Assembly (NCBI RefSeq): GCF_000233455.1
Contig: NZ_JH376429.1
Location: 1-64,000, forward strand
Length of the DNA: 64,000 bases
Origin: [Clostridium] citroniae WAL-17108
GTDB lineage: Bacteria; Bacillota; Clostridia; Lachnospirales; Lachnospiraceae
Direction: 5' to 3'
Shown: positions 23,184 through 31,935 of the stretch, piece by piece
Layout of the letters: each line of letters opens with the position of its first letter
Position numbering within the stretch: position 1 is the stretch's first letter
Translations under genes and position numbers: made by a program
Notes under the pieces: generated by a model
Databases searched by the model: none
The model's input: the letters and a program-made list of their open reading frames with translations, nothing else
Told to the model about the DNA's origin: nothing

Positions 23184-24128
23184 TCAGCTGCTGATACCTT
23201 TTCCAAAATACTTGAGAAAAATCTGTTCCGTGCTTTGCCGGACTTCCGCCACCATCCGCGCGTAACTGTCCATCAGCTTTTTACCCTCATCTGTCAGGCT
23301 GGAGCCTCCTCCGCCCATTCCTCCGGTCCTGCGCTCCACCACAGGTATTCCCAGCTGGCGCTCCACTTCCCGTATCATGCGGCTGCCCTTGCTGTAGGAG
23401 AGACCGATTCTACAGCAGGCCTCCTGAATGGAGCCGGTTTGGTGTATCATATCCAGAAGCTGTCCGGTACCCGGCCCAAAGAATACATCCCCGGCCTTTA
23501 ACCGCACCTGTACCAGTGGGGTGATAGGATGGCCCCCTCCCCTTTTATAATTCCATTCAACCAGTTCCCGGTATTCCTCCCTGGTATCCACATCCCGGTA
23601 AATCCCCTCATCCTCCACCTCCAGGTCCGTGATACCGCCATCAAAGTCCTCAATAGCTCCCCGAAGCCCTCCTTCTCCCTGATAGGCGCACAGCTGTTCA
23701 GCGATCCGGCTTTGGAACATAATAGGGTGTCCCGGCTCTCCCCTGCATATGGTCCGCACAATCCCCCCATCGATCATCAGTACCTGACGGATGGTATCCG
23801 GCATGATGGCCGGTATGTCCATGGGCAGGACCATAATCCGCCCACACTCCTTGGCAGCAGCCTCTATCCCCAGTTTCACAGAGTCAAACATCTGAGTTTC
23901 CCGGAACCGTTCGTTCCTCACGAACCGAACGCCTGCATGTGACAGATGTTCCTCCAGCTCCCCGGCCCTGTACCCGGTCACCACCACCAGCGGAGACACA
24001 CCCAGACGCTTTAGCATGGTAACCATATGCAGAGCAATGGTGGAATCGCCAAAAGGAAGCATTGGTTTAAATTCCCCCATCCGGGATGAGAGTCCTGCCG
24101 CCACCAATACGGCTCCTGTCTTCTTCAT
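23184..24128 (-). CDS. NTP-transferase/ModE fusion, paralogue 2 (intact signature)
   Basis: A 314-residue protein with the MobA-like domain first (AVLVAAGLSSRMGEFKPMLP, intact nucleotide loop; IMVLPMDIPAIMPDT, GEPGHPIMFQSRI) and a ModE-like winged helix at about 225-300 (GQLLDMIHQTGSIQEACCRI, GLSYSKGSRMIREVERQLGI, TGGMGGGGSSLTDEGK). No TOBE domain is present, so the transferase domain itself may sense cofactor or nucleotide. It leads the phosphatase operon. The start at 24128 has GGAGGG. Its immediate leader is nearly identical to that of paralogue 1 (pattern CCACCTAAA, then GTGGG, then CGGAGGGAAAG). Confidence 0.85.
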   Translation of the reverse strand: MKKTGAVLVAAGLSSRMGEFKPMLPFGDSTIALHMVTMLKRLGVSPLVVVTGYRAGELEEHLSHAGVRFVRNERFRETQMFDSVKLGIEAAAKECGRIMVLPMDIPAIMPDTIRQVLMIDGGIVRTICRGEPGHPIMFQSRIAEQLCAYQGEGGLRGAIEDFDGGITDLEVEDEGIYRDVDTREEYRELVEWNYKRGGGHPITPLVQVRLKAGDVFFGPGTGQLLDMIHQTGSIQEACCRIGLSYSKGSRMIREVERQLGIPVVERRTGGMGGGGSSLTDEGKKLMDSYARMVAEVRQSTEQIFLKYFGKGISS

Positions 24129-24152
24129 CTTTCCCTCCGTTTGAGCCCCCAC

Positions 24153-24415
24153 TGATTTAGGTGGCGGGCCCGCCTTTATGATGGCTTAATTATACCTGGG
24201 GCAGGGCAGGGATTACCAGTAGTGTGGGATACACCCTTTGCATGTGTAACATATAAAATATTGTAACAGTTCAGGACGGCGGGAAAATGGGTGCAAAAGC
24301 GGACGTTAAGCTTGCTTATAAGGCAGATAAAATGCCGGGAATCGGCGCAGAAAAAGGCCTGCCGGAAGGCGGCAGGCCGGGATATATCTATTCTTTTAAA
24401 TACTCTTCATTATAT
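24153..24415. other. intergenic region with REP-like copy 2 and Rpn terminator
   Basis: It contains a consensus TATAAT (minus strand, 24189-24194) with only a weak -35, probably the fusion-gene promoter. It also holds a REP-like element at 24259-24308 related to 7484-7536 and the hairpin GGCCTGCCG ... CGGCAGGCC (24356-24378), which has T5 on the minus strand and terminates the Rpn gene. Confidence 0.55.
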
Positions 24416-25381
24416 CTATCTCCCTTTTTCCCAACTTTCAAACCAGTTTAAAACCGTATCCTTGCTTTCCTCCAGGAGGCCGGCTGTATCCTCGGCTGAA
24501 AAACCTCTGGCATACATGTTTTTTGCTGCCGTATATGCTTTCTTTTCCTGGCCTTCTGCTACCCCTGCTGCCCGTCCCCGCTCAATCATCCCGCGGATTG
24601 CTTCACACATATTGATCTTACCTCCTTCTTCACGGTATATCTCCTTTACCTGCGCCAGTTCCGTGGAACCGGTCATGGAAATAATGACATCATACGCATC
24701 CTCATCCATTTTCCTGAACTGTTCTTCATTTTCAAAAGTAAATCTCTTTTCTGCATCCGGATCACCGGAACGCTGTACAAATCCAAAGACTTCCCTTAAA
24801 TCTGTCCTGAAAAAGTCAATGTCCTGAAAATCCCTGATTTCCAAAACATGTATTTTGTAGTTATTCAGCAGTTTTCTAAACTCCTCCGGCAGTTTTTCAT
24901 AATCCATCATATGATACAGTTCCTTTGCCCCATCATAAGGCATTTCCCCGTAATAGATACAGATGGTGACAACCGGATAGAGCTTATCTATTCTGGCAAA
25001 TCCACTTAGGAATTCATCTCCGCGCAGATCACGCCGGTTACGGTGATCACGCTTGATCTGCCGCATCTGTTGATCGTAGCTTACCGCATCCTCCACCATA
25101 ATCCGGACCGGCATGCCATGGTGTACCTTGTCCTGATGTTCCAGGCCCATGATCACAAATCCCATGTCAAATATGATACGCCTCACACAGTCGCGGTACT
25201 TCTGGACCATCAAGCGCCGATGCAGTTTTCCAAACGCTCCCGCCGCCCGGGAATCCATCTCCTGTACATCCTGTTCAGAAACGATCTGCTTTCCCTTAAA
25301 TACAAAACCATTGATCAAATCCGCGTAACGCCTCTGATCCTCAAAATAGGTGATCAGAGAAATATCCTTCTGCCCCATCAA
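24416..25381 (-). CDS. Rpn family recombination-promoting nuclease
   Basis: A 321-residue protein with the PD-(D/E)XK nuclease/putative transposase fold of Rpn proteins: an N-terminal region (YADLINGFVFKGKQIVSEQD), a core (FVIMGLEHQDKVHHGMPVRI, VVTICIYYGEMPYDGAKELY), and a C-terminal helical part (MCEAIRGMIERGRAAGVAEG, FSAEDTAGLLEESKDTVLNW). The core keeps E-x-Q (LEHQ). It is a standalone gene with a strong terminator, of the type often multiplied in gut Firmicutes. Confidence 0.85.
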   Translation of the reverse strand: MMGQKDISLITYFEDQRRYADLINGFVFKGKQIVSEQDVQEMDSRAAGAFGKLHRRLMVQKYRDCVRRIIFDMGFVIMGLEHQDKVHHGMPVRIMVEDAVSYDQQMRQIKRDHRNRRDLRGDEFLSGFARIDKLYPVVTICIYYGEMPYDGAKELYHMMDYEKLPEEFRKLLNNYKIHVLEIRDFQDIDFFRTDLREVFGFVQRSGDPDAEKRFTFENEEQFRKMDEDAYDVIISMTGSTELAQVKEIYREEGGKINMCEAIRGMIERGRAAGVAEGQEKKAYTAAKNMYARGFSAEDTAGLLEESKDTVLNWFESWEKGR

Positions 25382-25766
25382 ACCTTCCTTTCCATCCTAA
25401 GGCAATGGAGTACGGCAGACATCCTCACCGGACATTTCCAACGGCAGAAAAAAGGCACTAACAACATTGCTGTCTCTGATACCATTATACCGGGACTGTA
25501 CCTAAAATGCAAGAATTCCTCACTCTCCCCATTACCGCTGCTGTGATCTTACCAGCGAATCTGCCGGTGCTTGAAATTACTATGAAATGATAGACAGAGC
25601 AAATGAGTTGCCCTGAATTGGTGGTTTAAGCATAGCACAGATCGCAGCACAAAACAATGGTAAATTGTCTATCGTAAGACTGAAAAAGCCTGCCGGTTTC
25701 CGGCAAGCTTATAGAATGAGTATGACCCTATGGTTGTTTTCCAGTATCCTTTTATCCTAATTCCGC
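25382..25766. other. gene-free stretch with a terminator at 25688-25708
   Basis: I see no convincing gene. The hairpin GCCTGCCGG-TTT-CCGGCAAGC with T5 on the minus strand serves the lipoprotein gene ending at 25767. The rest presumably holds the Rpn promoter region. Confidence 0.55.
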
Positions 25767-26504
25767 TTATTCGTTTACAGCAGATTCTGGCACATCCGTA
25801 CTTGTCTCACCAGGCTCTGATTCACCTTCTTTCATTTCACCCGGTTTTGTCCCACCTCCTTCTTTCTTCTTGCTTCTTATCTCCTCATCACCTCTGTCTC
25901 CGGAATTTTGATTGCTCGTTATGGTAAGCGCCAAATCAGCGCCATCTGTCTCCACAGTGACCAGGTCACCTGTTTTTATATCAGATACTGTAAGGGCATT
26001 TCCGTCTTGGTCTATAATCTCCGTATCCGATGATAATTTTATGGTAACTGTCCTGCTTCTTTCCCCGTTGTACGGTGTATTTTCCTCCGGAACATCCCGC
26101 TGATCCGTCTGGCTTTTAGAGTTTTGGCCGCCAGGCTCCTGGCCCTCGGTCCCCTGCCGGTCCGGTGCCTGATCCTCTCCCAACCCTTTGTCTCCCTCCG
26201 AATCCGGCCTGCTGTCTCCCTCCCGTCTATCCCTGTCTCTTCCCGGTCCGTTCCCCGGTCCGCCTTCTTTTCCCCTGCTCCCGGAGCCTGGGCCGCCTGC
26301 CGATACAATGATCTCTGTTTCGGAAATCTTTGTTACCAAACCGGTGACCACCGTCACTTTATCGTCCTCATCCGTACTTACGGTATCACTGACTGTTGTC
26401 TCAGGCGCTGATGCATCTGTGGAGCTCCTTTCGCCTTTGTCTCCGCAGCCGGACAGTAGAAGGGCTCCTGCCAGAACGATCCCTAAAATCACATCTCTTT
26501 TCAA
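25767..26504 (-). CDS. repeat-rich lipoprotein, TTG start
   Basis: A 245-residue lipoprotein starting LKRDVILGIVLAGALLLSGC, with lipobox LSGC (Cys about 20). The start is taken as TTG at 26504 because AGGAGA sits seven bases upstream and no ATG fits; a longer frame begins at 26585 without a ribosome site. The middle (about 70-130) is low-complexity Gly/Asp/Arg. A small beta domain follows (TVTIKLSSDTEIIDQDGNAL, then TVSDIKTGDLVTVETDGADL), which resembles DUF5666-type modules. The highly charged C-terminus ends the protein. It lies downstream of a related exported protein and beside a two-component system. Confidence 0.7.
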   Translation of the reverse strand: MKRDVILGIVLAGALLLSGCGDKGERSSTDASAPETTVSDTVSTDEDDKVTVVTGLVTKISETEIIVSAGGPGSGSRGKEGGPGNGPGRDRDRREGDSRPDSEGDKGLGEDQAPDRQGTEGQEPGGQNSKSQTDQRDVPEENTPYNGERSRTVTIKLSSDTEIIDQDGNALTVSDIKTGDLVTVETDGADLALTITSNQNSGDRGDEEIRSKKKEGGGTKPGEMKEGESEPGETSTDVPESAVNE

Positions 26505-26568
26505 TCCGATCTCTCCTTCATAAATGAAACATTCTAAATGCCCTAAGCGATCCGCCGAACACCCCACC

Positions 26569-27096
26569 TTATTCCAGAATGTCAATACTTACAACCGTGG
26601 TCCCATCCAGCACAAGCCTGACAACACTGCCCTCCGCCAGATGGGATACTGATGAAGATTCATGGTCCGTTCCTTTTGTAACAACAGTATCCGATGTCAG
26701 GGTCAGGGAGCTTTCCTCGTCTGAGAAATTCATCTCCTTTTGTTCCATTTGTCCCTCCTGACGCTGAGGCGGCGTTTCCCCGTCTGCCGGCTTCTCCGGC
26801 GGGTTTTCTCCGTCCGCCGGCTTCTCCGGAGGGGTCTCCCCATCCGCCGGCTTCTCCGGCATGGTTCCATCATTCTGCATTTCGGGTTTTTCAGCCATGA
26901 CCACGGTTAATGTACTGCTGGTGACAGCGGTTATTTTCGCCATGACGCTTCCGTCATCCTGTCTCATCCCCCGGCCCTGCATCTGCTGCATATTCCCGGC
27001 TTCTGTTGTGTCTGCAAATCCTGTCAGCCCTGTTCCCGCCATGACTGCCGCGCACAATCCTGCGCACAGGAATACCCTTGCTGAATTTTTCTTCAT
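26569..27096 (-). CDS. exported protein with PEKPADGE repeats
   Basis: A 175-residue protein with a signal peptide (MKKNSARVFLCAGLCAAVMA ... GFA-DT). A beta module (VMAKITAVTSSTLTVVMAEK) is followed by three 11-residue repeats of PEKPADGE(T/N)PP (about 78-112), then SSLTLTSDTVVTKGTDHES and a GSVVRLVLDGTTVVSIDI segment. The two beta parts look like one DUF5666-like domain interrupted by the repeat. It is divergent from the response regulator gene and shares its beta pattern with the lipoprotein downstream. Confidence 0.7.
   Translation of the reverse strand: MKKNSARVFLCAGLCAAVMAGTGLTGFADTTEAGNMQQMQGRGMRQDDGSVMAKITAVTSSTLTVVMAEKPEMQNDGTMPEKPADGETPPEKPADGENPPEKPADGETPPQRQEGQMEQKEMNFSDEESSLTLTSDTVVTKGTDHESSSVSHLAEGSVVRLVLDGTTVVSIDILE
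26785..26870. repeat. tandem 33-bp repeats in an exported protein gene
   Basis: Three copies of a roughly 33-bp unit built on CCGGCTTCTCCGG (plus strand) encode the PEKPADGE repeats. Slippage could vary the copy number. Confidence 0.7.
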
Positions 27097-27179
27097 ATAC
27101 ATTCCTTCTTTCTGTCAGTTGTTTCAGATGATCATCTGATGGCATGAGTATAAAGGGCTATTCTGAAATAAAGCTTAAA

Positions 27180-27234
27180 TTCACAGGATTTCACAGAATG
27201 TTCAAATTTCAGTCACCTTTCAGCATGGTATAAT
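27180..27234 (+). promoter_or_regulatory. promoter with direct repeats for the two-component operon
   Basis: Two TTCACAG repeats start at 27180 and 27190, with a further TTCA at 27201, phased about 10 bp. A TATAAT follows at 27229-27234 with no good -35. This is the layout expected for activation by an OmpR-type regulator binding upstream of a weak promoter, so autoregulation is likely. Confidence 0.55.
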
Positions 27235-27273
27235 ATACTGGTAAATAAAAACAGGAAGGAACAAAACGTACCC

Positions 27274-27945
27274 ATGCGCATTTTAATTATTGAGGACGAA
27301 AAAAGACTGGCCGACACCCTTGCCGACATGATCGGGGAATCCGGCTATTGCACTGATATCGCATATGACGGGCTGGAAGGGCTGGACCTTGCAAAAAGCA
27401 GCATCTATGACGCCATTGTTCTGGATGTCATGCTTCCCGGGCTCAGCGGACTGGATGTCTTAAGCCGCCTGAGAGGCAGCCGTATTATGACGCCGGTACT
27501 TATGCTCACCGCCAAATCAGCCCTGGCCGACCGTGTCAGGGGCCTGGACGCGGGAGCGGATTATTATCTGACCAAACCCTTTGAGAATCAGGAATTCCTG
27601 GCCTGCCTTCGGGCGGTGCTGCGCAGGCAGGCCGACATCACCCCTGACTCATTTACATATGGTGATCTGCTCCTCACCCCCTCCACCTCACAGCTGTCAT
27701 GCAACGGGCGGGCGGTTTCCCTAAGCGCCAGGGAACTGGAACTGATGCGTCTCCTGATCCAGAACTGCAGCCAGTTTCTTCCCAAAGAAATGCTGCTGAT
27801 GAAGGTGTGGGGATATGATTCCAGTGTAAATGCAAACAGTGTGGAAGCCTATATCTCCTTTCTCCGCAAAAAGCTTTCCCTGCTGGATTCTTCTGTCCGC
27901 ATTACCGTTGTCCGGAATATCGGTTACCGGCTGGAGGTGTCATAA
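27274..27945 (+). CDS. OmpR-family response regulator
   Basis: A 223-residue regulator. The receiver domain (1-115) has the acidic pair (IEDEKR), phospho-acceptor Asp in IVLDVMLPG (about 51), and Lys in YLTKPFENQEF. The winged-helix output domain (about 125-222) has LSARELELMRLLIQN and VEAYISFLRKKL. It pairs with the kinase, whose ATG overlaps its stop (TAATG). Confidence 0.96.
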   Translation: MRILIIEDEKRLADTLADMIGESGYCTDIAYDGLEGLDLAKSSIYDAIVLDVMLPGLSGLDVLSRLRGSRIMTPVLMLTAKSALADRVRGLDAGADYYLTKPFENQEFLACLRAVLRRQADITPDSFTYGDLLLTPSTSQLSCNGRAVSLSARELELMRLLIQNCSQFLPKEMLLMKVWGYDSSVNANSVEAYISFLRKKLSLLDSSVRITVVRNIGYRLEVS

Positions 27946-29210
27946 TGATAAGAAAGCTGCGTTGGAAATTCGTTGGCATCATGATGACCATCATCACCAT
28001 TTTTCTGGTTCTTATTTTGACGACCCTTTATTACTCTGCCCAGCTTAACTACCGCAGTCAAAGCATGGACACCCTGCACTCAGCCATCAAGGAAGTCAAG
28101 GAAGCCTCATCCGGCAATCCCCCTCCTCCTGCCCCAAGATCCGGGCCTCCTCTGCCCGCAAGAGAGGCCTCCCCCATTCTGGTGGCGGATGTAAAAACAG
28201 ACGGCTCCATTTCCATTGTAAAAAACAGGATCTTCAGTGTGGACAACAGTGAATTGGAAATGCTTATTGCCCTGGCTGATCAGCAGGAAGGATCATCCGG
28301 CACTATGAAGGACCGGCATCTTCGGTTTCTCTGTGATAAGAAACGGCCGGGCGGCGCTGTGCGGTACGCATTTGTGGATATTTACGCGGAGCAGAACTCC
28401 CTGTACTGGCAGGCCATTCATTCTGTCATCATTGGCGGCTGCGCCTTTGGAGCATTTTTCATCTTCTCCGTCCTCCTGTCAAAATGGGCGGTAAAACCTG
28501 TGGAAACCGCCTGGAAACGACAGCAGCAGTTTGTGGCGGACGCTTCCCACGAACTTAAAACCCCTCTGACCGTCATCCTGTCCAATGCCAATATGCTGGT
28601 CCACACACCCGATATCCCCTCAGGCAGGAACCACCAGAGAATCGAGCACATCCAAGCCGAAGCCATACGCATGAAGCAACTGCTTGAAAGCCTTCTCACC
28701 CTTGCCAAAAGCGATTCCGGTGAGCAGCCCTGGGAACACTCCCGCATAAGTCTCAGTTTCATTGTAAACAGCAGTATCCTTTCATTTGAACCGGTTGCAT
28801 TTGATATGGGCAAATATATTTCCAGCCAGGTGGAGGATTCCATCGAGATGGACGGGGACGAAAAGAAATTAAGGCAGCTGACTGATATTCTTTTGGATAA
28901 TGCCTGCAAATACAGTGCCGAAGGCAGCACCATCCTGGTAAGCCTATCACGCAGCGGCCCCAAGGAGGCCCTTCTCTCTGTCTCCAATGAAGGATGTCCC
29001 CTGTCCGAGGATGAAATGCAGCATATTTTTCTAAGGTTTTACCGGGCCGACCCCTCCAGGGGCGGTATCCCCGGCTATGGACTGGGACTATCCATTGCCC
29101 GCAGCATTGCATCGGAACACGGAGCCCGGATCGATGTGACAACAGACGGCGTAAAGAGAAACTATTTTTCAGTCAGGATCCCTGTACGCTTACCTAATAC
29201 ATTGGGCTGA
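27945..29210 (+). CDS. sensor histidine kinase
   Basis: A 421-residue membrane kinase. TM1 is at about 8-27. A short extracytoplasmic region of about 130 residues follows, with a proline-rich start (GNPPPPAPRSGPPLPARE). TM2 is at about 160-180. Then come HisKA with FVADASHELKTPLTVIL (phospho-His about 207) and the HATPase domain (DNACKYSAEGSTILV; GYGLGLSIARSIASEHGARI). No HAMP is evident. The adjacent proline-rich exported proteins are probable targets. Confidence 0.95.
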   Translation: MIRKLRWKFVGIMMTIITIFLVLILTTLYYSAQLNYRSQSMDTLHSAIKEVKEASSGNPPPPAPRSGPPLPAREASPILVADVKTDGSISIVKNRIFSVDNSELEMLIALADQQEGSSGTMKDRHLRFLCDKKRPGGAVRYAFVDIYAEQNSLYWQAIHSVIIGGCAFGAFFIFSVLLSKWAVKPVETAWKRQQQFVADASHELKTPLTVILSNANMLVHTPDIPSGRNHQRIEHIQAEAIRMKQLLESLLTLAKSDSGEQPWEHSRISLSFIVNSSILSFEPVAFDMGKYISSQVEDSIEMDGDEKKLRQLTDILLDNACKYSAEGSTILVSLSRSGPKEALLSVSNEGCPLSEDEMQHIFLRFYRADPSRGGIPGYGLGLSIARSIASEHGARIDVTTDGVKRNYFSVRIPVRLPNTLG

Positions 29211-29237
29211 CGCTGCGGGACCATGGTATCAGATAAA

Positions 29238-29277
29238 AACACCGGACCAGCAGCGTTCACTGCATAAATCCGGTGTT
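29238..29277 (+). terminator. terminator after the kinase gene
   Basis: AACACCGGA ... TCCGGTGTT hairpin 28 bases after the stop. A T-rich tail follows (CCATTTATT). Confidence 0.6.
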
Positions 29278-29343
29278 CCATTTATTCATACTTTTTGTGT
29301 TTGTTTAATATCTGTTTTTATATCTGCTCACACTGATTGATTT

Positions 29344-30774
29344 TTACCTCCCCTGCTCCTCCGCCTCCTTGGGCAGCCAATCCGCTTTCACATAATAGAT
29401 CAGCATACCGATGGCGCAGATGACCCAGGTAACCGGCCAGCCTGTAAGAACCACAAACATGTTGTGGGTCATGGGGACCGCGATCATGAGATAAATCTGT
29501 CTCAGGACCACAAAGCAGCCCAGCATAAAGAACATTGGGATCTTGGAAAGCCCTGCCCCTCTTAATGCACCGTTGAGTATCTGGATCACAGGAAGGATGA
29601 TGTAGGCTGTGGAGAATATCCGGAGCATACCGCTTCCATTGGCGATCACCTGGGCATCATCCGTAAAGATGCTGATGAGGAATGATGCAAAGAAATACAT
29701 ACAGACAGAACCCACAAGAATCACCAGGGAACACATGGCCCAGGCGGCCCAGATTCCCTTTTTTACCCTTTTATACTTGCGTGCTCCTATGTTCTGGCCC
29801 ACAAATGTTGTGATGGCCATATTAAAACTCTGAAGCGGAAGCTGCAGGAATCCATCGATCCTCAGCATGGCGGAATACCCGGCCATGGCTGCCGCGCCAA
29901 AGAAATTAATATAGGACTGCACCACCACATTGGAAAAGGATGTGATGCTCTGCTGAAGGGCTGCGGGAAATCCCAGGGACACGATCCGGCGGACCATTTT
30001 TTTATGGAAACGCACCTTGCGCAGCTCGATCCTGTAATCCTCCTGAGTGTGCATCAGTTTATACAGGACCATGGCCGAGCTGACTGCCTGGGCAATGATA
30101 GTGGCAATGGCCACACCTGCAATCCCCATGTGGAACCCACATACAAACAGAAAATCCAGGGCAATATTCACGAGACTGGCCACAGCCAGATAGATCAGGG
30201 GATGTTTTGAATCCCCCACTGCCCGCAGGATGCCTGCGCCCATATTATAGAATAGGGAAAATGTGATTCCGCCAAAATAGATCAGCAGATACAGGGAAGA
30301 ATGGGGCAGCACCTCTTCCGGCACCCCGATGGCCCGCAGCAGAGGTTTGGTGAGAACCATGCCCGCTCCCGTGAACACTATGCTGAGAAGCGCTGTGAGA
30401 GCCACAGAGCTGTGAACCGCCCTGCTCATCTCCTCTTTTTGCTTTCCCCCAAAATATTGCGATATGACCACGCCGGCGCCTGCTGAAAGCCCCATAAAGA
30501 ACCCCACCAGCATGTTGATCACCGGCGTGGACGCCCCCACAGCGGCCAGCGCATTGGTATTCACAAAATTTCCAACCACATAGGAATCCACTGTGTTATA
30601 AAGCTGCTGAAAGAAGTTTCCTATGAGCAGTGGAATTGAAAACCATAGTATGGACTTAAATATACCACCCTCAATCATATCCGTATCTGACTGTTGCAAT
30701 ACTACACCCCATTTCCCCGGTCTGCCATGCCTATGGCCTACCTGTCTTTCTGTTTTTGCCATTCCTTTTATCAT
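29344..30774 (-). CDS. MATE family efflux transporter
   Basis: A 476-residue protein with about 12 transmembrane segments and MATE motifs (LIGNFFQQLYNTVDSYVVGN, GAGVVISQYFGGKQKEEM, FLQLPLQSFNMAITTFVGQN, IGARKYKRVKKG). The start at 30774 has a GGA-type site; a second ATG at 30762 is possible. A single-gene unit with no clue to substrate. Confidence 0.92.
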   Translation of the reverse strand: MIKGMAKTERQVGHRHGRPGKWGVVLQQSDTDMIEGGIFKSILWFSIPLLIGNFFQQLYNTVDSYVVGNFVNTNALAAVGASTPVINMLVGFFMGLSAGAGVVISQYFGGKQKEEMSRAVHSSVALTALLSIVFTGAGMVLTKPLLRAIGVPEEVLPHSSLYLLIYFGGITFSLFYNMGAGILRAVGDSKHPLIYLAVASLVNIALDFLFVCGFHMGIAGVAIATIIAQAVSSAMVLYKLMHTQEDYRIELRKVRFHKKMVRRIVSLGFPAALQQSITSFSNVVVQSYINFFGAAAMAGYSAMLRIDGFLQLPLQSFNMAITTFVGQNIGARKYKRVKKGIWAAWAMCSLVILVGSVCMYFFASFLISIFTDDAQVIANGSGMLRIFSTAYIILPVIQILNGALRGAGLSKIPMFFMLGCFVVLRQIYLMIAVPMTHNMFVVLTGWPVTWVICAIGMLIYYVKADWLPKEAEEQGR

Positions 30775-30876
30775 ACATCATTTTTCCAGTATTTTCTATC
30801 CCCATCTTACTGTTTCAGCCATACTTCCCGCTATTCCTAGCTATTTACAGAGAAATTCAGCCCTCTGCATTTCCCC

Positions 30877-31935
30877 CTATTCCACTTTGATCGCATACTT
30901 GATCACATGATCCTTTTTGTTCTCAAATACATCATATGCTTCCATTATATGATCCAGCGTTGTCCTGTGGGTGATCAGGCAGCCGGTATCCAGGCGGCCC
31001 ACCCGGATCAGCTCCATGATCTGTCCGCAGCAGGACGCATCCACGCCGCCTGTCTTAAACACAAGATTCTTACCGTACATATCCGGCAAAGGCAGTGTCT
31101 GGGCCTCCCCGTACATGGCCACCACACACACCACTGCGTTAGGTCTGGCAATCTTCCAGGCGGTCTGGAATGTGTCCCTGCCTCCGGCCGCCTCTAAAAC
31201 AGCATCCGCCCCCCGTCCATCTGTCAGCCGTAGGATCTCCTGCTCCACATTCCGGCTGAGGGGATTTAAGGTCACGTCCGCAAGCCCCCGGGCCTTGGCC
31301 AGCTCCAGACGCTCATCCGACACATCCACTGCGATCACCCGGGCCGGGCCATACAGCCGGGCGCACATAAGGGTGCACAGCCCCGTGGGTCCTGCCCCTA
31401 AGACGGCCACGGTATCGGCAGGCTTGATCTCAGCCAGGGCAGCGCCCCAGTAGCCGGTAGAAAGCAGATCCCCGGTAAACAATGCCGCCTCATCCGTCAC
31501 AAGGTCGGGTATCTTTGTCAGCCCATTGTCGGCAAAGGGGATCCTTACATACTCCGACTGCCCGCCGTCTATGCGGCATCCCAGCGCCCATCCGCCGTGT
31601 TCGTCCGTGCAGTTGTTCACATAGCCCCTTTTGCAGAAATAGCATTCCCCGCAAAAAGTCTCCACATTGACAGCCACCCGGTCTCCCGGCCTGACCCCCT
31701 TGACCCCTGCTCCTATCTTCTCCACGATCCCCACAAACTCATGTCCCAGAATAGTACCCGGCACAGCCTTTGGCACGGCTCCGTGTTTGATATGTATGTC
31801 GCTGGAGCAGATGGTGGTAAGGGTTACTTTGATAATGGCATCCTGGGGATGCAAAAGCCTTGGAACCGGGCGCTTCTCCAGGACAATATTCCCTTTGCCT
31901 TGATATACGGCTGCTGTCATTAATTGTTCTGACAT
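30877..31935 (-). CDS. zinc-dependent alcohol dehydrogenase family protein
   Basis: A 352-residue MDR protein. Catalytic zinc ligands are in TTICSSDIHIKHG and GHEFVGIVEKIG. Structural zinc cysteines are in CGECYFCKRGYVNNC. The Rossmann loop is VAVLGAGPTGLCTLMCARLY. The start at 31935 has GGAGAC and overlaps the larA-like stop by 16 bases, so the two are coupled. It likely oxidises a hydroxy compound produced or fed by the racemase; the substrate is not deducible. Confidence 0.92.
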   Translation of the reverse strand: MSEQLMTAAVYQGKGNIVLEKRPVPRLLHPQDAIIKVTLTTICSSDIHIKHGAVPKAVPGTILGHEFVGIVEKIGAGVKGVRPGDRVAVNVETFCGECYFCKRGYVNNCTDEHGGWALGCRIDGGQSEYVRIPFADNGLTKIPDLVTDEAALFTGDLLSTGYWGAALAEIKPADTVAVLGAGPTGLCTLMCARLYGPARVIAVDVSDERLELAKARGLADVTLNPLSRNVEQEILRLTDGRGADAVLEAAGGRDTFQTAWKIARPNAVVCVVAMYGEAQTLPLPDMYGKNLVFKTGGVDASCCGQIMELIRVGRLDTGCLITHRTTLDHIMEAYDVFENKKDHVIKYAIKVE

